From Rugalucina vietnamica (Eukaryota > Mollusca > Bivalvia > Lucinida > Lucinidae): DNA of 64,000 nucleotides. Every line of letters begins with the position of its first letter. Position 1 is the stretch's first letter. Below, piece after piece: positions 1-11,418 of the stretch. The stretch covers positions 12,959,726-13,023,725 of the forward strand of contig OZ024876.1 of NCBI GenBank assembly GCA_964017185.1. The letters are read 5' to 3'. The notes below the pieces were generated by a model. It ran no database searches. It saw only the letters and a program-made list of their open reading frames with translations, and had not been told where the DNA came from. Position numbers and translations under genes: made by a program.

Positions 1-100
1 TCTACGCTTCGCATATATAAACTAGAATGTCAAAGAATCTGACCGTACTCCCATTTCATCGTAGTGCATTTGACTGAACAGAAATAAAACGCTGCGCTGT

Positions 101-286
101 GAAAGCATTCATACCTGACAATCGACCGTCACAATACTGTCGGTTCATTTCATTCCGTTGTGGCTTAGACAGAATGTAATTGGCTACACGACAGGTGGGG
201 CGCGGTCAAAGCGTTCATACCTGACCATATAGCGTCACAATACCGTCGGTTCATTTCATTCCGTTGTTGCTTAGATAGAATGCAAT
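101..286. repeat. two diverged direct repeat copies of about 78 bp
   Basis: Positions 101-180 and 209-286 share a block with the words TCGGTTCATTTCATTCCGTTG and TTAGA.AGAATG, spaced about 107 bp apart. No coding signal is visible; a 92-codon open frame at 288-566 has no recognisable motif. The rest of 1-600 shows nothing assignable. Confidence 0.6.
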
Positions 287-600
287 CATGCACCAGTTCC
301 ACGAATTTAACAATTTGCCCCATTTTGGTACCTACTGCACCATTGGTACAAATATACCAACCAAAGGGAGGTTTGCATGGGTGTTTGGGGGTGTTTACAC
401 GGTCCTTGGCGAAACGACCCGGAATCCTAGTAACACGATGGTCAAGCCACTAGACTCAAACCATGCAGTTGCAGTTGTAGAGAGGTGTATGAGTTGTCTT
501 GTAAGTAGGTCAATCTCAAACCTTAGATTAGTCTACGCGCTGGTAGACAATAACATTGACTTCTAAAATAATGAAGGGACAATTTGAAATGGATCACTAC

Positions 601-642
601 ACACATCTTTATTTTTTGTCTACACATCTTTATTTTTTGACA
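601..642. repeat. short tandem duplication
   Basis: The word CACATCTTTATTTTTTG occurs twice in direct succession, immediately left of a large fold-back. Confidence 0.6.
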
Positions 643-646
643 CTAA

Positions 647-830
647 GAGATTATCATATGGCAATTTTCATATCATACCCCGTATCAACCTGAGACTTCC
701 GTATCAGCCTGAGACTCCCATATAAGCCCGAGGGCCGAAGGCCCGAGGGCTGATATGGGAGTCGAGGGCTGATACGGAAGTCGAGGGTTGATACGGGGTA
801 TGATATGAAAATTGCCATATCATGATCTCT
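647..830. repeat. long fold-back (hairpin) element
   Basis: The two halves are nearly complementary over about 85 bases with a 3-nt loop at GGCC-GAA-GGCC near 740. The outer arms read CATATGGCAATTTTCATATC and its complement. The arms carry repeated CTGAGACT / AGTCGAGGG words. It looks like a palindromic MITE or fold-back element; no protein is encoded. Confidence 0.8.
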
Positions 831-1088
831 TTATCATATATTTTTATTGAAAAAAAAAGTGTTTGATACAGTTCAATGCACAAAATGTTTCCCAACATAA
901 TTTCAAGTGGAAAAAAGAAAGAATGAAAAAAAAATTCTGGTCACAAATTTTATTCAATAACATTTAACCATTAATACAGAAAATTCAAATACAAAAATTT
1001 GATTTATAAATTGAGAACAATTTACAACGTACTATTGAATAGAACAGAGCGCTCCGAATGTGGGGGTCACATGAGATGTGATATGAGG

Positions 1089-1272
1089 TTTGGGGTGTGA
1101 TATGGGGGTGTGATATGAGTCCATATCTCCCTAGGGAGATATGGATTTTGACAAATTTTGAACTGATACAGCTTTCGAGATTTGGGGTGTGATATGGGGG
1201 TGTGATATGAGTCCATATCTCCCAAGGGAGATATGGATTTTGACAAATTTTGAACTGATACAGCTTTCGAGA
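1089..1272. repeat. 92-bp tandem duplication
   Basis: Two copies, 1089-1180 and 1181-1272, differ by few bases. Each holds a palindrome of type CCATATCTCC-AGGGAGATATGG. The minus-strand open frames here are by-products of the duplication and show repeated peptides, not domains. Confidence 0.8.
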
Positions 1273-1755
1273 TATGGTGTCCCGATACGTGCATAGGACT
1301 TGCGCCTGTATCGCATATGTAAAAAGAACGTATTTTACAGTAAATATATGATAATAGCAATGATCATAGTAGTTGCGAAATCTCACTCCGCTATATTACA
1401 CATATGTTCCATATCTCTTCGTTGCGATCCCAGTTGGTTTTTCAATGGTGAAACGAAGTGTCGATAATTGCAACTTTTTCAAGATAAATCAAGAAGAATA
1501 CACTTCACCGATGCGTTACTAACATGTTTATTGTGCTTTTAGAAAAAAATCCAACCTTTTCTGTCCGTTTGAGCGATTTTATTCTCGTTTAAAAACTTCT
1601 GGCTGTCATTCTTTCAATGCACTTAATCATCCGTATATGTTCGTATGTTTACGCCGAGAATTGACCAACGGCCATTTCCTTATATGGAAAGTTAATTGTC
1701 AATTAATATTTAATTGATCAATTAGTATAATGAAGCGCGTGTTGCAACGTCACGA
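1273..1755. other. no gene seen
   Basis: AT-rich sequence without recognisable coding, RNA or repeat signal apart from a short TTAATT-rich stretch near 1690-1720. Confidence 0.5.
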
Positions 1756-1807
1756 TGACGTCAAACGCCACGCGGCGAAATCAAAATGGCTGACCTGATT
1801 GACGTCA
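1756..1807 (+). promoter_or_regulatory. two consensus CRE palindromes, possible promoter
   Basis: Perfect TGACGTCA sites occur at 1756-1763 and 1800-1807 in a locally CpG-rich stretch (ACGCCACGCGGCG). Between them is an ATG in a good context (AAAATGG at 1786), but its frame closes after 21 codons. Sites of this type bind CREB/ATF proteins. A promoter or first exon of a plus-strand gene is inferred only; the downstream gene is not established. Confidence 0.3.
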
Positions 1808-2253
1808 TTTGTAGAAATGCATGCATATCATTGGACAAGGCCAAATCTTGACCTTTCAACTGGAATAAAAATTAATGTTCGGCATATGTGTTCGGCTCGT
1901 TCCGGAAACGGCCCCACACGAGTGAACACGATTGACAAACAGCTGAAAAATGAATCCGTTAAAAAAGAAGACACAGAATTTTGTGGAGAAAACTTGATTG
2001 TTAGACAGTTAAATGTGTGTTTCATCAAATAACCAAGTATCGATGAGCATTTCTTTGTATTAACGATGGAATTCTAGGTGAAACAATCGTTATGTAAAAA
2101 CGGCTTATTCTCACCATCTTGATTTACGGATGGACACGAGGCTGAAAGTACATTCGGAATGGTGAAGAGACGTTTCGCTCCATGGAGATTGTACTCATCA
2201 GCCGAGTGTGCGAGTCTATGATCATAGATGCATGGTGTGGTTATAGAAACGAT

Positions 2254-2316
2254 GTCGTTACGCACGTGGGTCCCTCAAATGGCCTCAATAATTGAGGGAC
2301 CCACGTGCGTAACGAC
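2254..2316. repeat. perfect 25-bp inverted repeat with 13-nt loop
   Basis: GTCGTTACGCACGTGGGTCC at 2254 continues for 25 bases and is mirrored exactly at 2292-2316. The arms include the E-box CACGTG. Nothing coding overlaps it. A second, looser inverted pair, CCGAG.CTTCTCTG, lies at about 2383-2398 and 2474-2487. Confidence 0.85.
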
Positions 2317-3954
2317 AGTCAATTTCACTCGGTAGTGATATCATTTCTAGGTGTGGTTATTCCAAATATCCATGAAACATAACCCGAGTCTTCTCTGGCT
2401 GCTAAATTATTTTTGTTTTTGCAAAATAGTCAAAGTCGCAAAGTCAGTAATTAACAAAAGACTTTAAGACATCAGAGAAGTCTCGGATTACATGAAACAT
2501 AGTTTCACCATAGACACTCCCTAAAAGGATGTACATTCTAGAATAAAACCTTAAAAAGTGTATATCCTGTTCAAACCTACCATGATCAAAATTGCTCACC
2601 AGTCCCTGACGGTAAAACACTCTGCTCCATTGACACCTTATTTATAAATCACTGCTGTTTTGCAACAATCACTTTTAAATACACTTTGCCTTGGTGTCAG
2701 TTCACACCACAGTGATTTTTTCACCATTTTGGGAACGGTACCAGTACCGGTTCAATTGGGAAAAATAGCGTCGTTTTCCCATCAAATTGGGAAATTAAGC
2801 GGAAATAAGGACACACTCATATACCTAGGAAATAAAAGGACACACTCATATACCTAGAATAAACACCATTTACCATTCGTATTTCTTAATTCTTTAATGT
2901 CCAAACACCAAAACATGATAAAGTACCTTAATTATGGACATTTTAATTCAGAATTCAAGAAGGCTTAGAAATAAGGGTATTGGAAAGTTTAAAACTTTAC
3001 AAAAGTATTTGAATCCGGTTATTGTTATTTTTTTTCTCAAAGCCATTACCCCCTCCTACCCTCCCAACTCACACACATTTCAATTTATTTTGTATTTTTC
3101 TACACAGACAAACTCATGGTCTAATTGTCATGCTGTTTAAAAAGTTGTCCGGGGCCGGGGGTCAAGATGACTTTGACCCAAAAGTTTTGGACCGTGATGA
3201 CCAGGAACTGCACTTTCAATAAACCAGTCCACTAATGTAAACAACAAATTATGGCTGCCTGCTTCGTGCGAAAAACGATGTCAATTCAATTTATTGATTG
3301 GTAGGCATTTTATTCACAAGATTTCTATTGAAATTTACCAGAAAACTTAGAGAAAGACTTGATTTACAAAATATGCGGATGAACTGCAATCTAAATGGGA
3401 AATTGTCTCTTATTTTTGGAATTTTTCTAGCTTCAATTGGGGAAAAAAAGATACTTACATTGTATTTGCATTGGGAACGTGACCCCGGGATGACCTTGAC
3501 CTATTTTATGACAAGAACAGCTGAGTTCGCATATCCCAGATTTATGTTGTATGACTTTGTGGCCAGCCGAATATGATTTGTGCCTCCCCCCCCCCCCCCC
3601 CCCCCAGTAATTTTGTATTTAATACTGATCGTTCCAAGACGATACTTCTGTTGTGGTTCTTATTGTTTTGTGCTTGGGAGTCAATTTTTTGTGCTGTTTG
3701 AGCCTTATGTACTTTCATATTTTTGGTCTTTGGGAATAGCTGCTCACTCAGCTTACCATATATTTTCTTGTTGTAAGCACTTAAGAGTATAAATTTAAGC
3801 TTTTTCCCACCCCTCTGTTTGTGGAGTGAGAATTTCTTTCTGATTGCTCTATTTCCTGATCATTGCCTACTTGTACCTTCTTACAGTTACATGTATGGAT
3901 AATTTGACATGAACCACTTTTCCTGGGCAGGCTCAGACATGAAAGGTTAAACAG
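2317..3954. other. mostly unassigned; small repeats and poly-C
   Basis: No gene is recognised. Visible items are a duplicated GGACACACTCATATACCTAG near 2809-2858, a run of about 20 C at 3585-3605, and a short match near 3480-3520 to the Helentron-like repeats (TGACCTTGACCTATTTTA). Confidence 0.5.
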
Positions 3955-4032
3955 TTATCACATGGTCAGTCAGTAGCGAAGAAGCTTTGCATGGAGGCAC
4001 AAGCAGCTCATCTGTTTCTTAAGGCCCTAATG
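3955..4032 (+). CDS. candidate internal exon of an unknown gene
   Basis: An open stretch ends at a good donor (CTAATG|GTAGGT) in phase 0. It would read LSHGQSVAKK then LCMEAQAAHLFLKALM. The acceptor is uncertain: TTAAACAG| at 3954 fits the frame, and an in-frame TGA lies just upstream at 3940. It joins in frame to the exon at 4150. I do not recognise the protein. A short coding start at the ATG at 3991 is an alternative. Confidence 0.35.
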
Positions 4033-4149
4033 GTAGGTGGCCCCATGAGTTTATTATGTAATTGAAGTAAAATAAATACATTTTGTACTGTTTACGTTGT
4101 AATATGAATGCCTAAATTTTACATTTACTTCTTTTAATTTATTTTACAG

Positions 4150-4200
4150 ACTGTTCCACTTTTACTCAAGATGCATGTAGCAACAGATACATTTGCATAG
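4150..4200 (+). CDS. candidate last exon of the same unknown gene
   Basis: A strong acceptor (TTTAATTTATTTTACAG|) is followed by 16 codons, TVPLLLKMHVATDTFA, and a TAG stop at 4198-4200. The stop lies inside the 9-bp target duplication of the transposon that starts at 4201, so the stop predates or coincides with the insertion site. An AATAAA at about 5617 beyond the transposon could be the original poly(A) signal. No family is recognised. Confidence 0.35.
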   Translation, partial: TVPLLLKMHVATDTFA

Positions 4201-5547
4201 GGTAATGTATAATTTAGGGACTTTTCTTGAGGGACCAAGGGACCAGGGACTGGTCCCTCAAGGACCAAGAGCTATAATTTAGGGACCAGGTAACAGAGGG
4301 ACCAATACAAAACATGTGCATATAATGCCATATCTGTATGCATCTAATTTGCAAAAGGCTTTTGTGTGGACCAAATCAGCCTGTGCCAGTCCCTGATGAG
4401 GTTTGTCCCCAGGCTTATTTATTTATTTATTTTCATTGATTTTGTATCCACTTTATTAATTTAACTATTAAAATGTATAGTAAGATACGCCTGTAGGGAA
4501 AACCAAAGAAAGAGAGAAATTAGCAAGAAAGAAAATTAAAAGAAAATTGGAAGAAATAAGAAATGATAAGAAAGAAAAAATGGAGAGAAAGAAAAAATGA
4601 AATGAATAGAAAAAATATATAAAATTCTATTTACAAGCGTAGTTTGTGCAGTATTGTTTTAGAAGAAAAAAAATGGAGAGAGAAGGAAAAATGAAATGAA
4701 AAATATAAAATTCTATGTAAGATGTGTTTTAAAAGAATTAAGGAATACCAAGGAAAGAAAGAAAGACAGAAAGGAAAGAAAGACAAGAAGAGAAAAAATG
4801 AAATGAAAGAAAGAAAAATATAGAATTCTATTTTTTACTAGCTTACACAGTATTAGTTTCTGCAATAATATTTTTGTACCTTTTGAAAACTATCATGTCA
4901 TATTCTTGTATATTGTAAAAGTAAATCATCAACTATGACATACGTTTATTGCCTCCAATAGACACCATCTCTATTAAGTGCTACTGTATGATTTATGATA
5001 ATCTCTTACATTCAACAGAAGTCAGATAACAAAAGAAGAAAAACCAAAGACAGACAGAAAATAGTAGGAAAGAAAAATGAGCTTAAATAATCTTGAGAGG
5101 GACGTAAAATTAAATAATAAAACCTAAATTTAAAAACCAGGTCCCTTTAATTTTACTGATTAAAATGAAATCATCATGAAAATATCCATAAATATAACAT
5201 AAGTTTTACATAACCACCACTGACCACCAAATTACCAAAATTGTCATTTACCCAATTTAAAACGAAAAATATCTAATAAATTAATAGTTATACTGATAAA
5301 GTAGATTCAAAATCAATCAAATAAATCAGCCCAGTATAGGGAATAAAGACAAACGCCCCTCGGGGACTGGCACAGGCTGATTTTGGTCCACACTATTGCT
5401 CATTGCAAATAAGATATGCCATAAATGCACATATTTTGTATTTGGTCCCTCTATTACCTGGTCCCTAAATTATAGTCCTTGGTCCTTGAGGGACCAGGTC
5501 CCTGGTCCCTTGGTCCCTCAAGAAAAGTCCCTAAATTGTATATTATC
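4201..5547. mobile_element. Mutator-like (MULE) non-autonomous element, about 210-bp TIRs
   Basis: The ends GGTAATGTATAATTTAGGG and its near-complement at 5528-5547 begin inverted repeats of roughly 210 bp (to about 4412 and from about 5340). Both sides carry the identical 9-bp duplication TTTGCATAG (4192-4200 and 5548-5556), which is typical of the Mutator superfamily. The TIRs are built of iterated GGGACCA words. The interior is a GA-rich low-complexity tract (4480-4815) plus a SINE tail near 5090. No transposase is encoded. Confidence 0.85.
5085..5125 (+). mobile_element. SINE 3' tail fragment
   Basis: AATAATCTTGAGAGGGACGT followed by AAAATTAAATAAT matches the 3' end of the tRNA-derived SINEs at 14370-14622 and 50109-50353. 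It is nested in the MULE-like element. Confidence 0.5.
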
Positions 5548-5556
5548 TTTGCATAG

Positions 5557-7967
5557 TGCAGTATCAAGATGGTCATTAAGAGAAGTATTCCAACTGTATT
5601 CAAAGCTGTGGTAACTATAATAAATAGGACAGAATGACATGCTATCTTCGCTCACGATGCTTATACAACTTACATAACTTTGGCAGAAAAATGTTGGAAC
5701 GCAGTTGTCGAAGGATAAGTGGAGCAATTAGTACACAGATACAAAACAGGTAATTTGGAAAAATAGCATGTGCTTTGTGAAAATCTTTAATTTGTCCCTT
5801 ACTATACTTCTTTAACATTCACAGACAGTCTGCCTTAATCCTTAGGTGTGTCAGATGGACACCTCCTTATATGTGATGCATTGGTTGAAGTCTGTCATAT
5901 TTGCCTTAAGTTTGAGAAACCATTTAACATGACTTTCAATAGAAACAAATGGTAATGATAAAGTAGTAGTAGTTGCATATCAGAGGCAATGTTGATTGAA
6001 ATGCTTGCTATTATATTCAGTACCATATTTATTTCACCAATAAACACCTTTGGGTTGGTAAATTCATTGAAAAAGACACAAGTAACATATCAAGTTTTTG
6101 CACAATGATACTGCAAGAATCCCTCTTGGATGTCATATTGAAGTTTCTAGCACCTTAAGTGTGGCAAGCTGGCATCAACTGGGTTTTTGTCCTGCATATA
6201 TCTTTCTTGTACACACTTGATAAAGTAACCAATAGTGTAAAATTGTAATTTGTGGTCTGAAATATATTACTTTCCATTTTTGACGGCCATCTTGGATGCC
6301 ATTTATAATTCCGACTGACATAATTATAAGTCCTATATTAATTCCACTTGATCACAATATGATACATACGAGGTATAGCAGGAAAGTTCATAGACACTTC
6401 AGCTATCAGAAAAAGTAATGCGTTGTTGAAGAAGTGTTTAGCATAATTTCAAGCAGCAATATCTTCTGAGTATATTTCAGAAATTTTGTGCAATTTGAAG
6501 TAATAACACGCTTGGTATGGCCACTTTTCTGCTTGAGGGTAGGGCCGTGCGGGGCAGGTGTCAAAACGTGATAAAATGTGACGATTTTCTCATTCTGTTT
6601 TTGCTTGTGAAACGGCACGGAAGTGTGCTGTAACGTTAAAATATTTTGATCCTGAAAGAATGCTCAATCAACAACGTTTTCTGAATGTTTGGGCCTTGGC
6701 GGCAGTACAGTTTGATATCTGTGAATAAAATTTCAGATGCAGTCCTAAAAATTGTTTGAAAAAATGGCGTAATTTTGACGGAGAAGAACAGCCGATAACT
6801 ATAAAATTGTGTGTTTTTGTTATGGAAATGGCCAACAAACACGATGGAAATGATATAAACAACAACATAAAAGGCTAAGCTTTCAGCTTGTATGTCACTA
6901 GTTTACAAGTGGCAGAGTTTATTTTTGGATGCTTGATAGATCATCTAAGATGATAAATGGCGGCGGAAGGGCACTCGTCTTACATTTACAGCGAATGAAA
7001 ATGGTTTCATATGTTCAACTGGAGAACATCAGATCAGAGAACCAGAGGACAGTTGGCACAGATCTGCATTAGACAGCTGGATACACAAAATAAAATTGTA
7101 CCGATATCCAAGGACCCTATGTGGAATAACTCTGAAACATTGGTTAAACTTGTTACAAATATATAAAGCACTGATAGCAATAAACTTCAAGTAACGTCAC
7201 TGAAACTTGACCCTTGCCCCGCTCCCGGTTAGGGATGTGCACATAAAAGGCTGTAGAAGATGTCGTGTTGGCCAGATTTTCATAAAATTTCATCTATTTG
7301 CTCATGAAATATTTTTGCAAATCCAGATATATTCATTTTGACTGAATTTCTTTTCCTGTTGAAAATACTAATGGTGTCTACGAACTTTCCTGCCATACCT
7401 CGTAGACAACAGTTTTCGAATATTACTAATCAGAAAACACTTGGCTTTGGATTACACAGGCATAATACTCCAATGTGTTCAGATGGCAATCCTCTTGAGT
7501 GCCATATTGAATTATGCATGTGGCAAAGGGTGACAAGATAACACCTCCTTGATTCTTGAGTAGAAAATCCTTCTTGTACATCACCTGGCAAGTTTTATTG
7601 CTGCAAAAAACTGACATTTGGATCAGGAAATCAATTTTAACTTTTGGCAGTCATCTTGAATGCCATGTTATTTTTCAAATTGACTTATAATACACATGGA
7701 GGTGCAATTTTTCACCATGTTATACATTGATAATGGTTGTGGACAATTTCTGACCAGAAAACACTTGAGGTTGCACTATACAGGCCTAGTACTGTTAAGT
7801 TTAAAGAGATGGAAACCCTCCTGGACGCCATTTTGAATTATGCGAGTGGCCCAAGGATGACAAAATGACACCATCTGGGTTCTTGCATTGCATAGCCTTC
7901 CTATACATCACTTTAAAGTTATATAATACAGCCAAAAAACTGACATTTGGCCAGGAAAATCATTTTA
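5557..7967. other. no gene seen; old dispersed repeat blocks
   Basis: Blocks with GGCCATCTTGGATGCCAT-type words recur near 6115, 6285, 7480, 7650 and 7820 and again at 13860-14130, 30600-31130 and 32400-32770. They are ancient repeat material. No open frame shows a domain. Confidence 0.45.
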
Positions 7968-8698
7968 AGCTCACCCGAGCCGAAGGCTCAGAAGGTGAGC
8001 TTATAGGATGGCCATGCTCCCGTCATCTGTCGTCGTCGTTTTTCACACTTTTCAAAGATCTTCTCCTCTGAATCCCCTGGTCCAATCAATGCCAAACTTC
8101 ACGTGGAGCATCCTTAGGAAGGGGGAACTAAAGTTTGTATAAATGGTCCAGGTCACATGACCAAGATGGCCGCCATGCCCATATATGGTAAAAACCTTAA
8201 AAAATCTTCTTCTCTGGAACTGTTGGACCGATTTCAATAAAACTTGGTATGTAGCATCTGGGACTCTGGCCCATCATAGTTTGTATAAATCATGACCTTG
8301 GGTTGACCATGACATATTTTATGGCAAGGTCAACTTGGGTCAAATAGGCTTCTCAATGGAAAAATGGAAAAACATCGGATTTTTCAGGAAGTTTTGTGGC
8401 CTGTGACCTCAAAGTTGGTACATACATACAACTTATTGGTAGATACATACAACTTATTGGTAGATACATATAACTTATTGATTTAATGAAGTTATAGAAG
8501 TATTCAAGGTCAAGTTCTTGTCTTGACCTTGGCCAAAGGTCATTTACATACATGTATTAAATTTAAAACTTAATTTTCTCAGGAGCCACTTCACGAATCA
8601 AAGCTAAATTTCATATGTGGTATCCTTAGGAAGGGGAAATCAAAGTTTACATAAAAGGTCTGGGTCACATGACCAAGATGGCTGCCATGCCCATATAT
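7968..8698 (+). mobile_element. Helentron-like repeat (family 1), left part of a split copy
   Basis: It starts with the family hairpin AGCTCACCCGAGCCGAAGG and then GTGAGCT, and runs through GGTCACATGACCAAGATGG and CCATATATGG before breaking at CCATATAT. The matching right part resumes at 13084 with TATGGTAAAAACC. The open frames inside (recurring MTKMAAMPIYGKN-type peptides) are non-coding by-products. Confidence 0.75.
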
Positions 8699-8949
8699 CG
8701 ATGGCTCAGCGCAAAACTATGCTAACTCCACTTTTGGCCAAAAATGCTTTTATGAGAAATTATGATGGCATTTTCTTCTCCGCATAATCTCTCAAAGGCA
8801 TTTTAATATATTCAGAGTATTATTAAAGATATTTGATATTTCATAAAATGTTCTAAGTCAAACTGGTTAAAGAATAATCGCAAAACTGTATTTATGTTGA
8901 GTTGGCCTTAGTTTTGCTCTAAGATTCCTCTAGGATTCCTGAAATCTGT

Positions 8950-8995
8950 CAGTGCAAAACTAATACTATGAAGACTTAGAGATAGTTTTGCACTG
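8950..8995. repeat. 13-bp arm hairpin
   Basis: CAGTGCAAAACTA (8950-8962) is mirrored by TAGTTTTGCACTG (8983-8995) with a 20-nt spacer. A related word, CTCAGCGCAAAACTA, marks the start of the insertion near 8704. Confidence 0.6.
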
Positions 8996-9629
8996 AGAAA
9001 TAAGAACAAACCATGTGCTCTTTTTTATATTTTTATTCATTAGTGACGTAAAAATACAATTTAATCTTCATTTTCATAGGAAATAATTACCATCACCAAC
9101 AATGGAAAAAATATAAAAAGGAAAATAAAAAAAAAGAAAAATAAATTAATGAAATCTATTTTAAAAACTTGTGACCTTCAGGCATAGCTTTACCAGTTTA
9201 CTCGCCGCCTTAATTTGTGACTTTCGTAAGATTAAGACAATCTTGGTCTTAAAATTAAGGTCGACGCGGAACTAGGAACGTGACGTCAGTTATGTTTCAC
9301 TAACGCATTCATAAGAGCGCTGTACGTTCGTCTTTAATGTAAGAATCTTAACGACAACCGCAAGTGAATCTCACAAAGTTTGAACTTGTAGAACAGCATC
9401 TTTATTTTAAAACAAAAAGTTAAGCCCAAAATTTTAAAAGGTAATTGTGTTATAGACATTAATAAACTTTTATTTTGGTATGATAGTGTTGTCAGAATGG
9501 GAAATTAACGTTATTTGTGACATTTCATGAAAATGATGTCGCAAGGTAACATCACATTATGCACAAAATATGTCCCTGTGCAAACAGAACTGTGATTTAT
9601 CTCTACAATTTTTTATTCAGTTTAAATCA

Positions 9630-9852
9630 CTTTCAATATTATTTCAGCTCATATGAGACAGGTCAATCAGTATGTGGGGCAAAAATGGGAGAACCCCGAG
9701 AAAAACCTCCTGGTTCATCCGCAAGTAGAACTTGCCTTGTTTCTCATGTGCCACACATGGGCTCAAACCCACACCAGACACAGCAGTGAGATAATCGAAT
9801 CGTTAAGCGTGGTAATAGAATATCAGTGCTCCTTACCACTTGGCCACGGAAA
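9630..9852 (-). mobile_element. degraded tRNA-derived SINE
   Basis: Read on the minus strand it has the tRNA-like head (CGTGGCCAAGTGGTAAGG), a B-box-like GGTTTGAGCCC and the body words found in the copies at 14370 and 50109 (CTCATATGAGCT, CTCGGGGTTCTCCC). Confidence 0.65.
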
Positions 9853-10019
9853 CCGCCTACATACATGCATATATGTCAGTTACTTTTTTAAAATTTTCAC
9901 AAGGAGGCTTACCAAGGAAAATGATCTAGCTTAAAACTGTATGGCTATCAGTCATATCTACCTCATCATTCTACGAACGACATAAAGTATCAAATTCAAT
10001 CCAACAAATCATCGTTGAT

Positions 10020-10348
10020 GTACCAGTCATTTGTATTCACAGCTCCCCTAGGACCGTGAAAACGGGAGACACAGCGGGGCGAAAGTGCCATGATGCCGGG
10101 GATGTGCTGGTTCTCTTATTTCCAGCCAATACATGATCACATTAATTCAAAGTTAAATAATAGTTGTATTCTAACATTAAATTAGTTACTTTTATTGTCG
10201 TTATTTAATTGACAAAATAATGTGCCTGCATATTCACATGCAAAAAAAGAAAATGATTCTGCAGTGCAGAGCTTTTAAAACTGAAAAGTTAAATGCCCTG
10301 CTATTCCCCAGCCACAGAGGGGCTGTGAATACAAATGACCGGTGCATT
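10020..10348. mobile_element. MITE with ACCAGTCATTTGTA ends
   Basis: The left end TACCAGTCATTTGTATTCAC is mirrored by GTGAATACAAATGACCGGTG at the right. The same family occurs at 50577-50880. No protein is encoded. Confidence 0.6.
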
Positions 10349-10435
10349 ATCCGGCAATTTTGCAAGTTTAAAACTACAGAGCACCATTTCCTAAATAATT
10401 GCAATCCCCAAATTTTTTTTATTTTCCTCTTTATT

Positions 10436-11418
10436 AGCTCACCTGAGCCGAAGGCTCACTAGGTGAGCTTATAGTATACGACTCGAGCCGGCGTCCGTCC
10501 GTGGGTGCGTCCGTCCGTCCACACTTTCAAATATGTATATCTCGAAGACCAGCAGGCCGATTGCAATCAAACTTTATCAGAAGCATCATTGTGGTAGGGG
10601 ATTGCCTGTATTAGGTTTTGAAGCAGATAAGATCAGAACTCTGGTTTCCATGGCAACAGATAGCTCCCATAGGCTTATAATGGGGAAAAGTTTGTCAACA
10701 CTCTAGCAGCCTCAATTTTGATAGAAACTTCTTCATTCTTGCAGGTAATGAGGACAACCATAAAGTCTCGGATGAGTTCGAAATTCAGCCAGATCCATCC
10801 ATGGAGTGTGGAGTTAGCTGCCCTTGAGCATTTGAAAAAATCCCCATAGACTTACAATGGGAGAGAGGTTGTCAACACTCCAGCGCCTTCATTTCTGATC
10901 GGATCTTCTTCATTCTTGCAGGTAACAAGGACAGTCATAAGACCTCGGATGAGTTCGAAATTCAGCAAGATTCGACCATGGACTGTGGAGTTACCTGCCC
11001 TTGAGCGTTTGGAAAATGGTTGTTAAGTGTTGTCAACATTCTAGTGCCTACATTTTTGATCCGATCTTCTCCATTCTTTCATGTAACAAGGACAGCCATG
11101 AGATCTTGGATGAGTTCGAAATTTGTCGAGATTCGACCTTGGACTGCAGAGTTACCTGCCCTTGAGTATTTGGAAAAATGGCTGTTAAGTGTTGTCAGCA
11201 CTCTAGTGCCTACATTTTTGATCCAATCTTCTTCATTCTTTCATGTAACAAGGACATTTTTGACTGGATTGTCTTCATTCTTTTAATGTAACAAGGACAG
11301 CCATAAGGTCTCGGGTTAGTTCGAAGGTAAGTGAGATTCGACCATAGACTGCATAATGACTTTTAAGCTTACAATGAGGAAATCTATCAGGTGAGCTACA
11401 GGACCCTTGGTCCTCTTG
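10436..11418 (+). mobile_element. Helentron-like repeat (family 1), complete, variant core
   Basis: A T precedes AGCTCACCTGAGCCGAAGG; the 3' end is CAGGTGAGCTACAGGACCCT-TGGTCCT-CTTG followed by T. The core is a different tandem array of about 170 bp (GGACAGCCATAAGATCTCGGA, TTGTCAACACTCTAG). A fragment of this core recurs at about 23930-24120. Confidence 0.75.

Noticed and set aside
985-1386. 133- and 97-codon minus-strand frames with repeated ISSKFVKIHISLGRYGLISH
   Set aside because: The repetition comes from the 92-bp DNA duplication; no domain or splice context.
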